A stretch of 64,000 nucleotides of DNA, taken from the NCBI GenBank assembly GCA_903897605.1, contig CAIUCH010000057.1:80882-144881 (forward strand), in the 5' to 3' direction. Below are positions 26,431 through 35,161 of this stretch, one piece after another. Below the pieces are notes generated by a model, which was given only the letters and a program-made list of their open reading frames with translations, did no database searches and was not told the DNA's origin. Each line of letters starts with the position of its first letter. The first letter of the stretch is position 1. The stretch is from an uncultured Alphaproteobacteria bacterium. GTDB lineage: Bacteria; Pseudomonadota; Alphaproteobacteria; Micropepsales; Micropepsaceae. Both the position numbers and the translations under genes were made by a program.

Positions 26431-28209
26431 ATGCATCACACTCATGTCGTCAGAACGGCTCTAACGGCTGCGGCGGTGATTGCCATCGTGGCGATCCTGG
26501 CAACCGTGGAAACAGCTGCTGGCGCGGACGCGGCGTCCAAAGCGTCAAAATCCGCACCGGGTGCATCTCATGTCCAGGACGCCCAATTATCGGCATGGCT
26601 GAAGCTGACCCCCGACCGCAGGCCGAGCCCACTCAAGCCCGGTATCGATTACGGAATGGATCCGGCGACGGGACATTTTATTTGGCCAAAAGCGACGCCC
26701 GAGGTTCATGAAGGCGTCAAGTTTCCCGGAGAGATGACCAACTGGGACAAGAAGAGCTACGCGAAGAATGTCGAAGTCTTGGGTTACTACCCCGGCATAG
26801 GTTCGCCCTTTCATGTCTGGAATAACGTCGCCGACTTTGACGGTCACCGGTATCTCTATGCCCATGACCGGGATTATCTGCGAATTTTGGACGTCACCGA
26901 TCCCAGGCACGCAAAGATCGTCTTTTCCAAAGGTGGCGTCTGGGGTCCGAAGGGGTCCACCGAAAATTTCAATGCCAACAACGTCAAGGATTATTTTGGC
27001 GGCGTAACAATCGCCTGGAACAAGAAGTTGGGCAAACCCGTCCTGGTTGCGTCCTATGAAATCGGCCGCTACGGCCTGATGACGGAAAAAATAGACCAGC
27101 CGGACAAGGTGGCGGCGCAACGCCATTATAATTCTTTAAAGGGGTTCAAGGTTTTCGCCATGGACGGCCCCTTGCCGAGCCAATGGCGCCTGCTGGCGAC
27201 CCGCACGACGGACACCAAGCATCCCGACGCTCCAATCGGGCAACAGCAAGGCTCCGGCTCGCTCGATTCTCCCGAATATTATGGCGGAAAGTATATGATA
27301 CTTTCGGCGGCGCCCGACGACACCTACGCGTTGACCGAATATGCGAATTTTCTGTACACGCCCGGATATCAGGTCTGGGATATGACCGATCCCGCCAATC
27401 CCGTATTTGTTTCTCAAATTTCGGTGCCAGGCCAAATTCTCGGCAACAAGGCCGACGAAATGGCCTATCTGATGAACCCGCGGGCCGGCAACCGAACCTC
27501 TTGGATGGGATCTCGTATTCCGATCTTTTTGCCCAAACCTTTGGAGGATGGCGGTAAGATCGGCTTTGGCGCCATGGGTGGCCTGGGGCTTTACGCCTTT
27601 GATTTGTCCGACGCCGCCAAGCCAAGAATTTTGAGCGGCGTCAATACGCCACCCAGCTTTGCCGGTACCGAATTCGACAACGCCGATGTCAGTCAGTTCG
27701 CGCGCACGGGCTTTGTGCTGACCAGCGGATATCCGATGAATAAGGACTGCTATGAGCCATACAAGGATATATTTGTCGTCGATGCGCGCGATCCGAACCA
27801 TTTGAAGGTTGCCGCGAAACTGCCGCGCCCGACGCCGCCGCAAGGCGCGCCTTTTACGGATTTCTGCCAGCGAGGCGGCAATTTCGGACCGAAACGGTCG
27901 AACGCGATCGGCCAACCGGGCGGATGGCGCCAGGGCATTATTCCCTACTCGTTTTACAATGCCGGCGTGCAAATATTCGATGTCAAGAATCCGGAGGATC
28001 CCAAGATTGCCGGTTATTTTGTGCCTGCGCTCTCGGACGAAACACAGTTGCCGCCCTATACCCTCGGCAAAGGCGTTTTGGCGATCTATACCGAATATGA
28101 TCGGAATATCATTTGGGCCTTTACCGAGGGCGGCGCCTACGCGCTTTCGACGTCGCTGTTGGGAAAACCGGTGATCGGCATGCCCGAGAGGCCCTGGCCG
28201 TATCACTAA
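26431..28209 (+). CDS. Secreted LVIVD-repeat beta-propeller protein
   Basis: 592 residues. The ATG at 26431 has GGAGG at ideal spacing and starts a Sec signal peptide (HVVRTALTAAAVIAIVAILA). The mature part has LVIVD-type repeats: YLRILDVTDPRHAKIV, YQVWDMTDPANPVFVSQ, IFVVDARDPNHLKVAAK and VQIFDVKNPEDPKIAGYF. These form a propeller of unknown activity, exported to the periplasm or surface. It is the last plus-strand gene after kynureninase. Whether it belongs to the kynurenine operon is doubtful because of the 316-bp gap. It ends in front of a strong hairpin. Confidence 0.75.
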   Translation: MHHTHVVRTALTAAAVIAIVAILATVETAAGADAASKASKSAPGASHVQDAQLSAWLKLTPDRRPSPLKPGIDYGMDPATGHFIWPKATPEVHEGVKFPGEMTNWDKKSYAKNVEVLGYYPGIGSPFHVWNNVADFDGHRYLYAHDRDYLRILDVTDPRHAKIVFSKGGVWGPKGSTENFNANNVKDYFGGVTIAWNKKLGKPVLVASYEIGRYGLMTEKIDQPDKVAAQRHYNSLKGFKVFAMDGPLPSQWRLLATRTTDTKHPDAPIGQQQGSGSLDSPEYYGGKYMILSAAPDDTYALTEYANFLYTPGYQVWDMTDPANPVFVSQISVPGQILGNKADEMAYLMNPRAGNRTSWMGSRIPIFLPKPLEDGGKIGFGAMGGLGLYAFDLSDAAKPRILSGVNTPPSFAGTEFDNADVSQFARTGFVLTSGYPMNKDCYEPYKDIFVVDARDPNHLKVAAKLPRPTPPQGAPFTDFCQRGGNFGPKRSNAIGQPGGWRQGIIPYSFYNAGVQIFDVKNPEDPKIAGYFVPALSDETQLPPYTLGKGVLAIYTEYDRNIIWAFTEGGAYALSTSLLGKPVIGMPERPWPYH

Positions 28210-28235
28210 ATCCCTGTTGATTCAGGCAGCACTGC

Positions 28236-28263
28236 ACAGGCAGAGGCAATCGCCTCTGCCTGT
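28236..28263. terminator. Bidirectional hairpin between convergent genes
   Basis: A perfect 12-bp stem (ACAGGCAGAGGC / GCCTCTGCCTGT) with an AATC loop, placed 27 bp after the LVIVD gene stop and about 110 bp from the 3' end of the GH13 gene. No T-tract follows on either strand. The stem is nevertheless strong enough to act as a terminator or 3'-end stabiliser for both transcripts. Confidence 0.6.
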
Positions 28264-28371
28264 CCGGTTGACGCGATGTGTGGGCCAAGCCTCTCAGCAA
28301 TGGCCGCCGGCCTTTTCAACGGTGGTTAGGTCCGGCGCAATGTCTCGGTTGATCTGGCTGGGACGGCGGCC

Positions 28372-30171
28372 TTATTGGACCTCTCCGACAAAGACGCCGA
28401 ATGGGCCAAGCTTGATGGCGGTGAGCGAGGATGGATCCGAAGCGCCAGGGGTCTTGAGGAGAGCCTTGACGCCGGTGCCGGCGCCCGGAACCGAGAGATT
28501 GACGGTCTGTGGCTCGGCCGTGAAGTTTAAGGCGACGACAACCGGCTTCGCACCCGGAGCCCGCTGCATCCAGCTAAGCACTTTCGTGTTCGCGGCGTCG
28601 AGCATGGTCTGGTCTCCGTTCGTGAGAGACGGGATGGTCTTCTTCAGCCGGATGAGAGCTTGGTACCAGCCATAGAGTAAGTCGGTACCGGTCAGCCCGG
28701 CTTTGACGTTGACGGCCGCATATGTTGGCGGCACTGGCAGCCAGGGTGTCACGCCCGCCTTTGTGAAGCCCGCATTGGCGGTGGTATCCCATTGCATCGG
28801 GGTTCGCTCGCCGTCGCGGCCCTTTTCCTTGGGCCAGCCAATTACGCCGATCGGATCTTTGACGTCTTCCTTGCGGAGGGGAGGCGTGGTTTTCATGCCG
28901 ATTTCGTCGCCATAATAGAAGAGCGAGGCGCCGCGACTGGCGAAGAGGATGGTTGAGACGACGCGTTGAATATCGGTGTCGTGGACGCCGTCGCCATAGC
29001 GGGTCTCGAGGCGCGGATTGTCATGGTTGTCAAAGACAAGCAGCGGAATGTGGCCGTTGAGATGTTGCTCGGCGTCGTCAAGTTTTGCATGAAAGGCGGC
29101 GACGTCTAGCTTGTTGATGAAGCCGATCTGCGTATTCATCGGCAGGTGGAATTCCGGATGCGCGGTGGTTCCGTATTGTTTTTCAAGTTCTGCGATATTG
29201 GGAAGGTATGTCTCGCCGATGAAAATTCGCGTGCCAGGAAATTTTGGTGAGTTGAATTTGTCGGCGGCGGCGCGCATCTCCGCCATGACGGAATGGACGC
29301 CGGGAAGGTTGTTGGTCCGGGCATCGCCGAGGGAGATGTCGCCATAGGCATTGGTAAATGTCTTGCCATCCTTGTCCTTGAGAACGTCCTCATCGGTCAA
29401 TTTGGGATCTTCAAAAAGCGTGATGATTGCGTCGAAGCGGAAACCGGCGACACCGCGCTTGAGCCAGAACGCGACGATATTCTTGAAGGCCTGATGAATT
29501 TTGGGGTTGTTCCAGTTGAAGTCGGGCTGCTGCGCATAAAATTTGTGATAATAATATTGCCGCGTGTTCTGGTCCCATTCCCAAGCGGAGTGACCGAATA
29601 GGGACTGCCAATTGTTGGGGGGTGCACCCTTATCGGTGGCGGTTTGACCCTTGCCGTCGCGCCATACATACCAGTCGCGGTAAGGATTGGTGCGCGAGGA
29701 ACGGGACTCGAGGAACCATTTGTGCTTGTCGGAGCTGTGGTTCATGACCATGTCCATGATCACGCGAATGTGCCGCTTATTGGCTTCGGCGATGAGATGG
29801 TCGAAGTCGGCAAGCGTGCCGTATTGCGGGTCGATATTCTCGTAGTCAGAAATGTCATAGCCGAAATCGACTTGCGGCGATGGGTAGATGGGCGTGAGCC
29901 AGATGGCGTCGATGCCGAGGGATGCTAGATAGTCGAGGCGTTGGATGATGCCATTGAGGTCGCCGATGCCGTCCCCATTCGAATCCTGGAAACTGCGCGG
30001 GTAGATCTCGTAGATGACGGCGTTTTTCCACCAATTCTGCTCGGCGGCGGCAGTTTGGGAGGTGGGCGGTGGCGGAGACTTGTCTTGTGCCGATGCAGGG
30101 TTGCCGGCGACCAGCGCTGCGATAGATAACGCAAGAGCCGCGGCGGCTGCGGCATTAAAGCAATATTTCAT
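28372..30171 (-). CDS. Secreted GH13 alpha-glucosidase / alpha-amylase family enzyme
   Basis: A 599-residue protein with a signal peptide (MKYCFNAAAAAALALSIAAL, cleavage near ASAQD). The GH13 regions are intact: DAIWLTPIYPSPQVDFGYD, IMDMVMNHSSD, the nucleophile Asp in AGFRFDAIITLFED, the acid/base Glu in IFIGETYLP and the third Asp in VFDNHDNPR. The QVDFGYD loop and domain lengths resemble oligo-1,6-glucosidase / alpha-glucosidase (GH13 subfamilies 17, 23, 31) more than endo-amylase. It would split glucose from small alpha-glucans or sucrose-like sugars in the periplasm. The start follows AGAGGGG at good spacing. Confidence 0.88.
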   Translation of the reverse strand: MKYCFNAAAAAALALSIAALVAGNPASAQDKSPPPPTSQTAAAEQNWWKNAVIYEIYPRSFQDSNGDGIGDLNGIIQRLDYLASLGIDAIWLTPIYPSPQVDFGYDISDYENIDPQYGTLADFDHLIAEANKRHIRVIMDMVMNHSSDKHKWFLESRSSRTNPYRDWYVWRDGKGQTATDKGAPPNNWQSLFGHSAWEWDQNTRQYYYHKFYAQQPDFNWNNPKIHQAFKNIVAFWLKRGVAGFRFDAIITLFEDPKLTDEDVLKDKDGKTFTNAYGDISLGDARTNNLPGVHSVMAEMRAAADKFNSPKFPGTRIFIGETYLPNIAELEKQYGTTAHPEFHLPMNTQIGFINKLDVAAFHAKLDDAEQHLNGHIPLLVFDNHDNPRLETRYGDGVHDTDIQRVVSTILFASRGASLFYYGDEIGMKTTPPLRKEDVKDPIGVIGWPKEKGRDGERTPMQWDTTANAGFTKAGVTPWLPVPPTYAAVNVKAGLTGTDLLYGWYQALIRLKKTIPSLTNGDQTMLDAANTKVLSWMQRAPGAKPVVVALNFTAEPQTVNLSVPGAGTGVKALLKTPGASDPSSLTAIKLGPFGVFVGEVQ

Positions 30172-30252
30172 GTTTATGCCCCTCTGCGCGGCGATCTTGA
30201 AATCGCAATCGGTGTGCCGGTCAATAAATTATGCAATACAGAATAATCAGGA

Positions 30253-30432
30253 TTACGATTTGCTCCACTTGCCGGTTTTAATGTCGAATTTTACCTTGGC
30301 CTGGGTCCGCATGCGCATCAGCAATTCTTGCAGCGCGTCAGTGCTCTTGTTGCTGGGATCGACCCGCTGTTGTAGCGCGTAAACGGCGCGGGGTTTGTCC
30401 AGTGCGGCCAGCACATCCTCTTCCTTGATCAT
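30253..30432 (-). CDS. Small hypothetical protein, 59 aa
   Basis: A complete reading frame from ATG (30430-30432) to TAA (30253-30255), with AGAGGG eight bases upstream of the ATG. The product starts MIKEEDVLAALDKPRAVYAL and ends in FDIKTGKWSKS. It is charged and probably helical, with no signal peptide or membrane segment, and I do not recognise a family. It sits 82 bp upstream of the GH13 gene on the same strand, so it may be co-transcribed. The good ribosome site and compact, non-repetitive composition make it more likely real than chance. Confidence 0.5.
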   Translation of the reverse strand: MIKEEDVLAALDKPRAVYALQQRVDPSNKSTDALQELLMRMRTQAKVKFDIKTGKWSKS

Positions 30433-30837
30433 TATCGAAACCCTCTGCGCGATTGTGATGGTTTGCCAAAACTCTTTGTATCAATATTGTTCATCGGATG
30501 CATCAGCTTTGGCGCCGGGCAGAGCACGCTGCGGGGGTGCGCGTGCGTTCCTCAATAAGCAATGCTCGCATCGGAAATCCGATTGGGATGTCGGGCAAAG
30601 CGCCAGTGCAAGTCGGAAAGCCTCATGATGCCCTGCACAGTTCGCAATTGCAGCGAAGCTGGCTCCGGTAGCGGCAGAAATAGCCGAACTATTGAAGAAG
30701 AGGATCGCGTTTGACTGAAAATGGCGGTATCGATAATCGCAATCCCTTCTGCAATTCAGCGGGAGCATGTCTCTACCAAGTGAATCTTCAAGGTCATAAA
30801 AGACACGGCTGGACAGCGGACAGGAGCATATAGACCC
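30433..30837. other. Intergenic region, nothing recognised
   Basis: About 405 bp between the small minus-strand gene and the DUF1080 gene. Open frames on both strands are short, lack ribosome sites and show no family resemblance. It should contain the promoters of both flanking transcripts. Confidence 0.3.
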
Positions 30838-31611
30838 ATGAAATACATCGCATTGACCCTTTGCCTGGGCGTTGTCTCAACACTCGCCATGGCACAGTCC
30901 TCGCCGCCGCGCCCCGAGGACACGGAAATCTATTCTCCTGTGCCGCCGGTGGTGACGCCGGGCGACGCTGCCAGCGCCTCCGCGCCATCTGACGCGATCG
31001 TGCTGTTCGATGGCGGAAATCTCGATCAGTGGGTGAATACACGCGACAAGGCGCCTGCCGGGTGGATGGTGTCGGCTGGCGCGATAACGGTGAACAAGGC
31101 TGTCGGCAACATAGAAACCAGACAGAAGTTCAAGAACTATCAGCTGCACCTGGAATGGAAGGTTCCCGCCGATGTCGCCGGCACGGGCCAGGCGCGGGGA
31201 AACAGCGGCGTCTTCCTTGCCTCCACCGGTCCGGACGATGCCGGGTATGAGCTCCAGATTCTCGACAGTTACAACAACTCGACCTATGTCAACGGCCAGG
31301 CGGCCAGCATCTACAAACAGTCGCCGCCGCTGGTAAACGCGGCGCGCAAGCCGGGCGCCTGGCAATCCTATGATGTGATCTGGACCGCACCCAGCTTCAA
31401 GCCGGACGGGTCATTGAACAGCCCGGCCAAGGTCACGGCGTTGCATAATGGCGTTCTGGTGCAGAACAATTTCGTGCTGAGGGGCGAGACGCTGTATATC
31501 GGGCAACCCGCCTACAAGGCTTTTGATGGCGCACCGATCAAGCTGCAAGGCCATTCCGATCCCAGCAAGCCGATCAGTTTTCGAAATATCTGGGTTCGGC
31601 CGTTGCCTTGA
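30838..31611 (+). CDS. Secreted DUF1080 / 3-keto-disaccharide hydrolase-like protein
   Basis: 257 residues. It has a signal peptide (MKYIALTLCLGVVSTLAMA), a Pro-rich linker, and then the DUF1080 concanavalin-like fold: IVLFDGGNLDQWV, GWMVSAGAITVNK, YQLHLEWKVP, RGNSGVFLAS, YELQILDSYNN, and a terminal ISFRNIWVRPL. Characterised members cleave 3-keto-glycosides, in partnership with a sugar 3-dehydrogenase. No such dehydrogenase is seen nearby. AGGAG lies 12 bases upstream of the ATG, which is slightly far. It probably acts in the periplasm on oxidised glycosides. Confidence 0.8.
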   Translation: MKYIALTLCLGVVSTLAMAQSSPPRPEDTEIYSPVPPVVTPGDAASASAPSDAIVLFDGGNLDQWVNTRDKAPAGWMVSAGAITVNKAVGNIETRQKFKNYQLHLEWKVPADVAGTGQARGNSGVFLASTGPDDAGYELQILDSYNNSTYVNGQAASIYKQSPPLVNAARKPGAWQSYDVIWTAPSFKPDGSLNSPAKVTALHNGVLVQNNFVLRGETLYIGQPAYKAFDGAPIKLQGHSDPSKPISFRNIWVRPLP

Positions 31612-31671
31612 TGTCATGCAGCTCTTGGCCCGTCTGCATGGCGGATTCTCAAGTGGATAGTTAAAGGCAAC
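31602..31671. terminator. Nested inverted repeats at a convergent junction
   Basis: Outer arms GTTGCCTT (31602-31609) and AAGGCAAC (31664-31671) enclose inner arms CATGCAG (31615-31621) and CTGCATG (31634-31640). The structure covers the stop of the DUF1080 gene and lies 26 bp from the 3' end of the sugar permease gene. It could serve as a bidirectional terminator, but there is no T-tract. Confidence 0.35.
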
Positions 31672-31696
31672 CTGTCGACCAAATTCGCAGTTTCGG

Positions 31697-32680
31697 CTAG
31701 CTGCGGTCGATAGTCGAATCGCGAAATGCCGCCAAACGACTGGTTAAGTTGGGAATTGCGACGATCGTGATCAGCAGTATGCCAATGATCATCGACATCA
31801 CGATGCCGGGGATGTTGTGCATACCGAGACCAAAGGTCAGCAGTCCGAGCAGTATGGCGGCGAGCATCACACCAGGAATCGTGCCGCGCCCACCATTGAC
31901 CGACACACCACCCAGAATCACGATGGTGATGATCTCCAGTTCCCAGCCGGCAGCGAGAGTTGGTCGGGTTGAGGACAGCCGCGAAGTCAGCAGTACCGAA
32001 GCAAGACCGCTCGCCGCCCCTGTCGCCGCGAACAGCCAGAAGCGGTAGCCATTCACTGCGATGCCTGACATGCGCGCGGCGACGTTATTCGCGCCGATCG
32101 CATAGATGCGTCTTCCGATTACCGTTTGATGCAACAATGTGGCACTCAGCAATGCCGCCACAATCAGCAGCACCAATTCCAGCGAGAATAGGCCTGCGAC
32201 ATAACCCTGGCCGAAGAACTCGAAACCGCGCGGATAGTTTTTGAGGGCTTGATCTCCGAGCACGCCGTAGGCGATGCCTCGGAACAGGCTCATCGTCCCG
32301 ATTGTGGCTACCAGTGCGGGCACCCGGCAAACCGTGACCAACCAGCCATTGCAGGCGCCGCATCCGATACCCACCGCCAGGCTCGCCATGACGAGGGCGC
32401 TTGGCGGCCACCCGGCGAGCGCACCATAGCCCATCGCAATCGAACACAACGCCATGATCGCGGCAACCGAGATGTCGATATCGCCGGCAATCATCAGCAG
32501 GGCCATTGGCAATGCCACCAGGCCTTTTTCGGTGAAGTTGAACGTCGCGTCCGCAAGCGTCTGGGCGTTCAGAAAGTATGGCGACGTTAATGTGTTCACG
32601 ATAAGAACCACGAGAATTGCCGCACCGAGAATGCTTTCCCAGCGCAACGCACGCATTGCGATATGGTGGATCCGGTTCAT
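31697..32680 (-). CDS. rhaQ: Sugar ABC transporter permease (RhaQ-like)
   Basis: 327 residues, very hydrophobic, of the RbsC/BPD_transp_2 family. The conserved loop appears as VIGRRIYAIGANNVAARMSGI and the late motif as GWELEIITIVILGGVSVNGGRG. It is the last gene of the S-T-P-Q operon and overlaps the previous permease by 4 bp. The two permeases presumably form a heterodimeric channel, as in the rhizobial L-rhamnose importer. Rhamnose specificity is inferred from the gene order and from the GH78 rhamnosidases in the same window. Ribose- or AI-2-type importers have the same family membership. Confidence 0.72.
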   Translation of the reverse strand: MNRIHHIAMRALRWESILGAAILVVLIVNTLTSPYFLNAQTLADATFNFTEKGLVALPMALLMIAGDIDISVAAIMALCSIAMGYGALAGWPPSALVMASLAVGIGCGACNGWLVTVCRVPALVATIGTMSLFRGIAYGVLGDQALKNYPRGFEFFGQGYVAGLFSLELVLLIVAALLSATLLHQTVIGRRIYAIGANNVAARMSGIAVNGYRFWLFAATGAASGLASVLLTSRLSSTRPTLAAGWELEIITIVILGGVSVNGGRGTIPGVMLAAILLGLLTFGLGMHNIPGIVMSMIIGILLITIVAIPNLTSRLAAFRDSTIDRS

Positions 32681-33657
32681 TTGGCATCGGGCTCCAATAT
32701 CCGTCGCGGTTGCTCCGCCGAAGCCTGCTCATTGAGCATGGCGGCGCCGACGATGACCAACCCGTTGACCGCCATTTGCCAGAAGGGCGATATTCCGACG
32801 AGCGGCAACGCGTTGCGGACGATGCCCAGAAATACACAGCCGAGCAGTACCCCGGCGACGGTTCCCGAACCACCGCGGATCGACACTCCGCCGATGACGC
32901 AGGCCGCGATCACCTGCAGCTCAAACCCTGAGGCGATGTCGGTATAGGCGACTGCAAATCGAGCCACCCACAGATAACCACACAGACCGGCCAGCATCCC
33001 GCAAAGGACGAACGCGTTGAATTGTGAGCGGCCAACTTGCACCCCGACATAGGCGGCGGCGGCCGGATTGCCGCCGGCCAGATAGAGGCGCCGGCCGGCA
33101 TTGGTGTAACGCAGCAGAAGCGCGATTAAGGCGACGCCGGCAATGGCAAGCCAGGACAGCATGCTGAGACCTAGCCATGTGTCGCGGATTTCTTGCTGAA
33201 ATTGCGGAGATAGTTGGTCGCTGTTGATCCATCGACCGGCTGAGATCAGGTAGACGATCCCGCGAAACATTGCCATCGTTCCAAGTGTGGCAACAATTGA
33301 CGGCACGCGCACCAACCATACCAGCAGGCCGTTCACCGCACCAAACACAGATCCCGCCAACATGCCAAAGATCATCAGAACCAGGATGGGCAGGGACGGG
33401 TGCGATTGCTCGAGCTGGGCGACGATCATGCCGCTTAGGGCGACGTTCGCGGCAACCGACAAGTCGATGCAGCGGGTCACGATGACCAGCATCTGGCCGA
33501 GGGCAAGTAGAATTAAAATTGCGGTGTCGTCCAGGACGTCGCGCAGGCTCGACAGCGTGGCGAACTGGGGCCAGCGCAGACCCAATGCCGCGACCATCAC
33601 GACGATTACGGCGGCCAGTGCGCTTTCGCGTCCAGGTATTCGGTTTGGGAGACGCAT
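32677..33657 (-). CDS. rhaP: Sugar ABC transporter permease (RhaP-like)
   Basis: 326 residues of the RbsC permease family, with motifs ILLALGQMLVIVTRCIDLSV and RLYLAGGNPAAAAYVGV and the late FELQVIAACVIGGVSIRGG. The ATG at 33657 lies 4 bp after the stop of the ATPase gene. The longer frame would overlap that gene and is rejected. About eight to ten membrane segments are expected. It forms the channel with the second permease. Confidence 0.72.
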   Translation of the reverse strand: MRLPNRIPGRESALAAVIVVMVAALGLRWPQFATLSSLRDVLDDTAILILLALGQMLVIVTRCIDLSVAANVALSGMIVAQLEQSHPSLPILVLMIFGMLAGSVFGAVNGLLVWLVRVPSIVATLGTMAMFRGIVYLISAGRWINSDQLSPQFQQEIRDTWLGLSMLSWLAIAGVALIALLLRYTNAGRRLYLAGGNPAAAAYVGVQVGRSQFNAFVLCGMLAGLCGYLWVARFAVAYTDIASGFELQVIAACVIGGVSIRGGSGTVAGVLLGCVFLGIVRNALPLVGISPFWQMAVNGLVIVGAAMLNEQASAEQPRRILEPDAK

Positions 33658-33661
33658 CGGT

Positions 33662-35152
33662 TCAGGCGGCTGTGGCGGCATGCAGCACCTGTTCGGCAGT
33701 AGCCCGGGATGGAACAAATTCACCGGATAGCAGGCCGCGACGCATTACCAACACCCGATCGCTCATGCCGAGCACTTCGGGAAGCTCCGACGAGACCATC
33801 AGGATTGCCAGTCCGTCCGAGGCGAGCCGCCGGATCAGATGGTGAACCGCCATTTTGGTGGCGATGTCGATTCCCTTGGTCGGCTCATCGAGCAGAAGAA
33901 TGCGCGGTTTTCCGGCCAGCCATTTGGAAAGAACTATCTTTTGCTGATTGCCCCCCGACAATTCCTGCATCGTCTGCCCGCTGCTGCGGCATTTGATGTT
34001 CAACTGCCCTATCCAGTCCTGAGCGAGTGTTTCTTCCGCGCTGCGCCGCGCAAAGCCAAGGCAGCTCAGCGCGGGCAGATTGGGCAGCGCGATATTGTCG
34101 CGAATCGAGCGGCTGAGATGCGCACCCTGCCGCTGGCGATCCTCGGGAACCAGCGCCATCCCGGCGCGCATCGCCCCATGGATAGTCAATGGTCCCGGAT
34201 GTTCGCCAAACATCTGGACCTCGCCATCGGCGGCAGGCTTCAGACCGAACAGCACCTGAAGCAATTCGCTGCGCCCGGAGCCCACCAATCCGTACAGGCC
34301 CAATATCTCTCCGGCATGCAGTTCGAAATTCACGTTGCGGAATTCCCCCCGTCTCGCCAGTTGGTGCACCCGTAGCACGACTTTACCCGGCTGGGCTGGC
34401 AGCCTGGCGGGATAGCGCTGATCCACCGTCCGACCCGCCATGAGTTTCACCAGCGTATCCATGGTGGCTTGCGCCATCGGGCCTTCCGCAACATTGCGTC
34501 CGTCGCGCAGAACGACATAGCGATCCGCGGCACTGAAGATCTCCGCGAATTTGTGACTGATGTACAGCACCGCACAGCCATGCTCGCGCAATTGCGCTAC
34601 GATACGCAGCAGTTCGGCGCTTTCGCGTTCGGACAATGCGGCGGTCGGTTCGTCCATGATCACGAGCCGGGCGTCGTCGGACAATGCTCTGGCAATCTGC
34701 ACCACGTGCCGCTCGGCAACGGACAGGTTCTTCAGGCGCTCGCGTGGGTCGATGCTTGAATGCAGTTGCCGAAGCAGTTTTCCGGCCAGGCGGTACATCT
34801 CTCGCCAGCGAATAATCCCAAATCGGTGCGGACGGCGCGTCACAAAGATGTTTTCAGCGACGCTGAGGTCTTCGAAAACGACGGATTCCTGGTGAATGAC
34901 GCTTATTCCCATCGCCTGCGCGGCCATGGGCGAGGCGATGTCGACGCATTCGCCACGCCACTCGACGCGGCCGCTATCAGGTTTATGGACGCCGGAGAGT
35001 ATCTTGACCAAAGTGGATTTGCCGGCGCCATTTTCGCCCACCAGCGCCGTGACCGTTCCGGCATCGAGCTCCAAGTCGATATCCGCGAGCGCCAGGGCAG
35101 CGCCGAAGCGTTTGCTCAATCCCGAGATGCGCAGCAGCACTGGTTCACGCAT
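33662..35152 (-). CDS. rhaT: Sugar ABC transporter, tandem ATPase (RhaT-like)
   Basis: 496 residues with two ABC domains, as in RbsA/MglA/RhaT. Domain 1 has Walker A GENGAGKSTLVKIL, signature LSVAERHVVQIARAL and Walker B RLVIMDEPTAAL. Domain 2 has the degenerate Walker A GLVGSGRSELLQVL, a clean LSGGNQQKIVLSKWL signature and Walker B RILLLDEPTKGI. The altered Walker A of domain 2 is normal for this family. It powers import by the RhaP/RhaQ-like permeases. It starts 9 bp after the binding-protein gene. Confidence 0.85.
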   Translation of the reverse strand: MREPVLLRISGLSKRFGAALALADIDLELDAGTVTALVGENGAGKSTLVKILSGVHKPDSGRVEWRGECVDIASPMAAQAMGISVIHQESVVFEDLSVAENIFVTRRPHRFGIIRWREMYRLAGKLLRQLHSSIDPRERLKNLSVAERHVVQIARALSDDARLVIMDEPTAALSERESAELLRIVAQLREHGCAVLYISHKFAEIFSAADRYVVLRDGRNVAEGPMAQATMDTLVKLMAGRTVDQRYPARLPAQPGKVVLRVHQLARRGEFRNVNFELHAGEILGLYGLVGSGRSELLQVLFGLKPAADGEVQMFGEHPGPLTIHGAMRAGMALVPEDRQRQGAHLSRSIRDNIALPNLPALSCLGFARRSAEETLAQDWIGQLNIKCRSSGQTMQELSGGNQQKIVLSKWLAGKPRILLLDEPTKGIDIATKMAVHHLIRRLASDGLAILMVSSELPEVLGMSDRVLVMRRGLLSGEFVPSRATAEQVLHAATAA

Positions 35153-35161
35153 TAAGAATCA

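Noticed and set aside
26222..26464. An 80-codon frame starting at the GTG inside AAGGAGGTG.
   Set aside because: The ribosome site overlaps the start codon, the product has no family resemblance, and the frame runs over the well-supported start of the LVIVD gene.
30205..30240. AATTATGCAATA upstream of the GH13 gene, matching part of the element at 4482.
   Set aside because: It shares only the AT-rich core (12 bases) and lacks GTAACG and the downstream block. Matches this short are expected by chance in AT-rich gaps.
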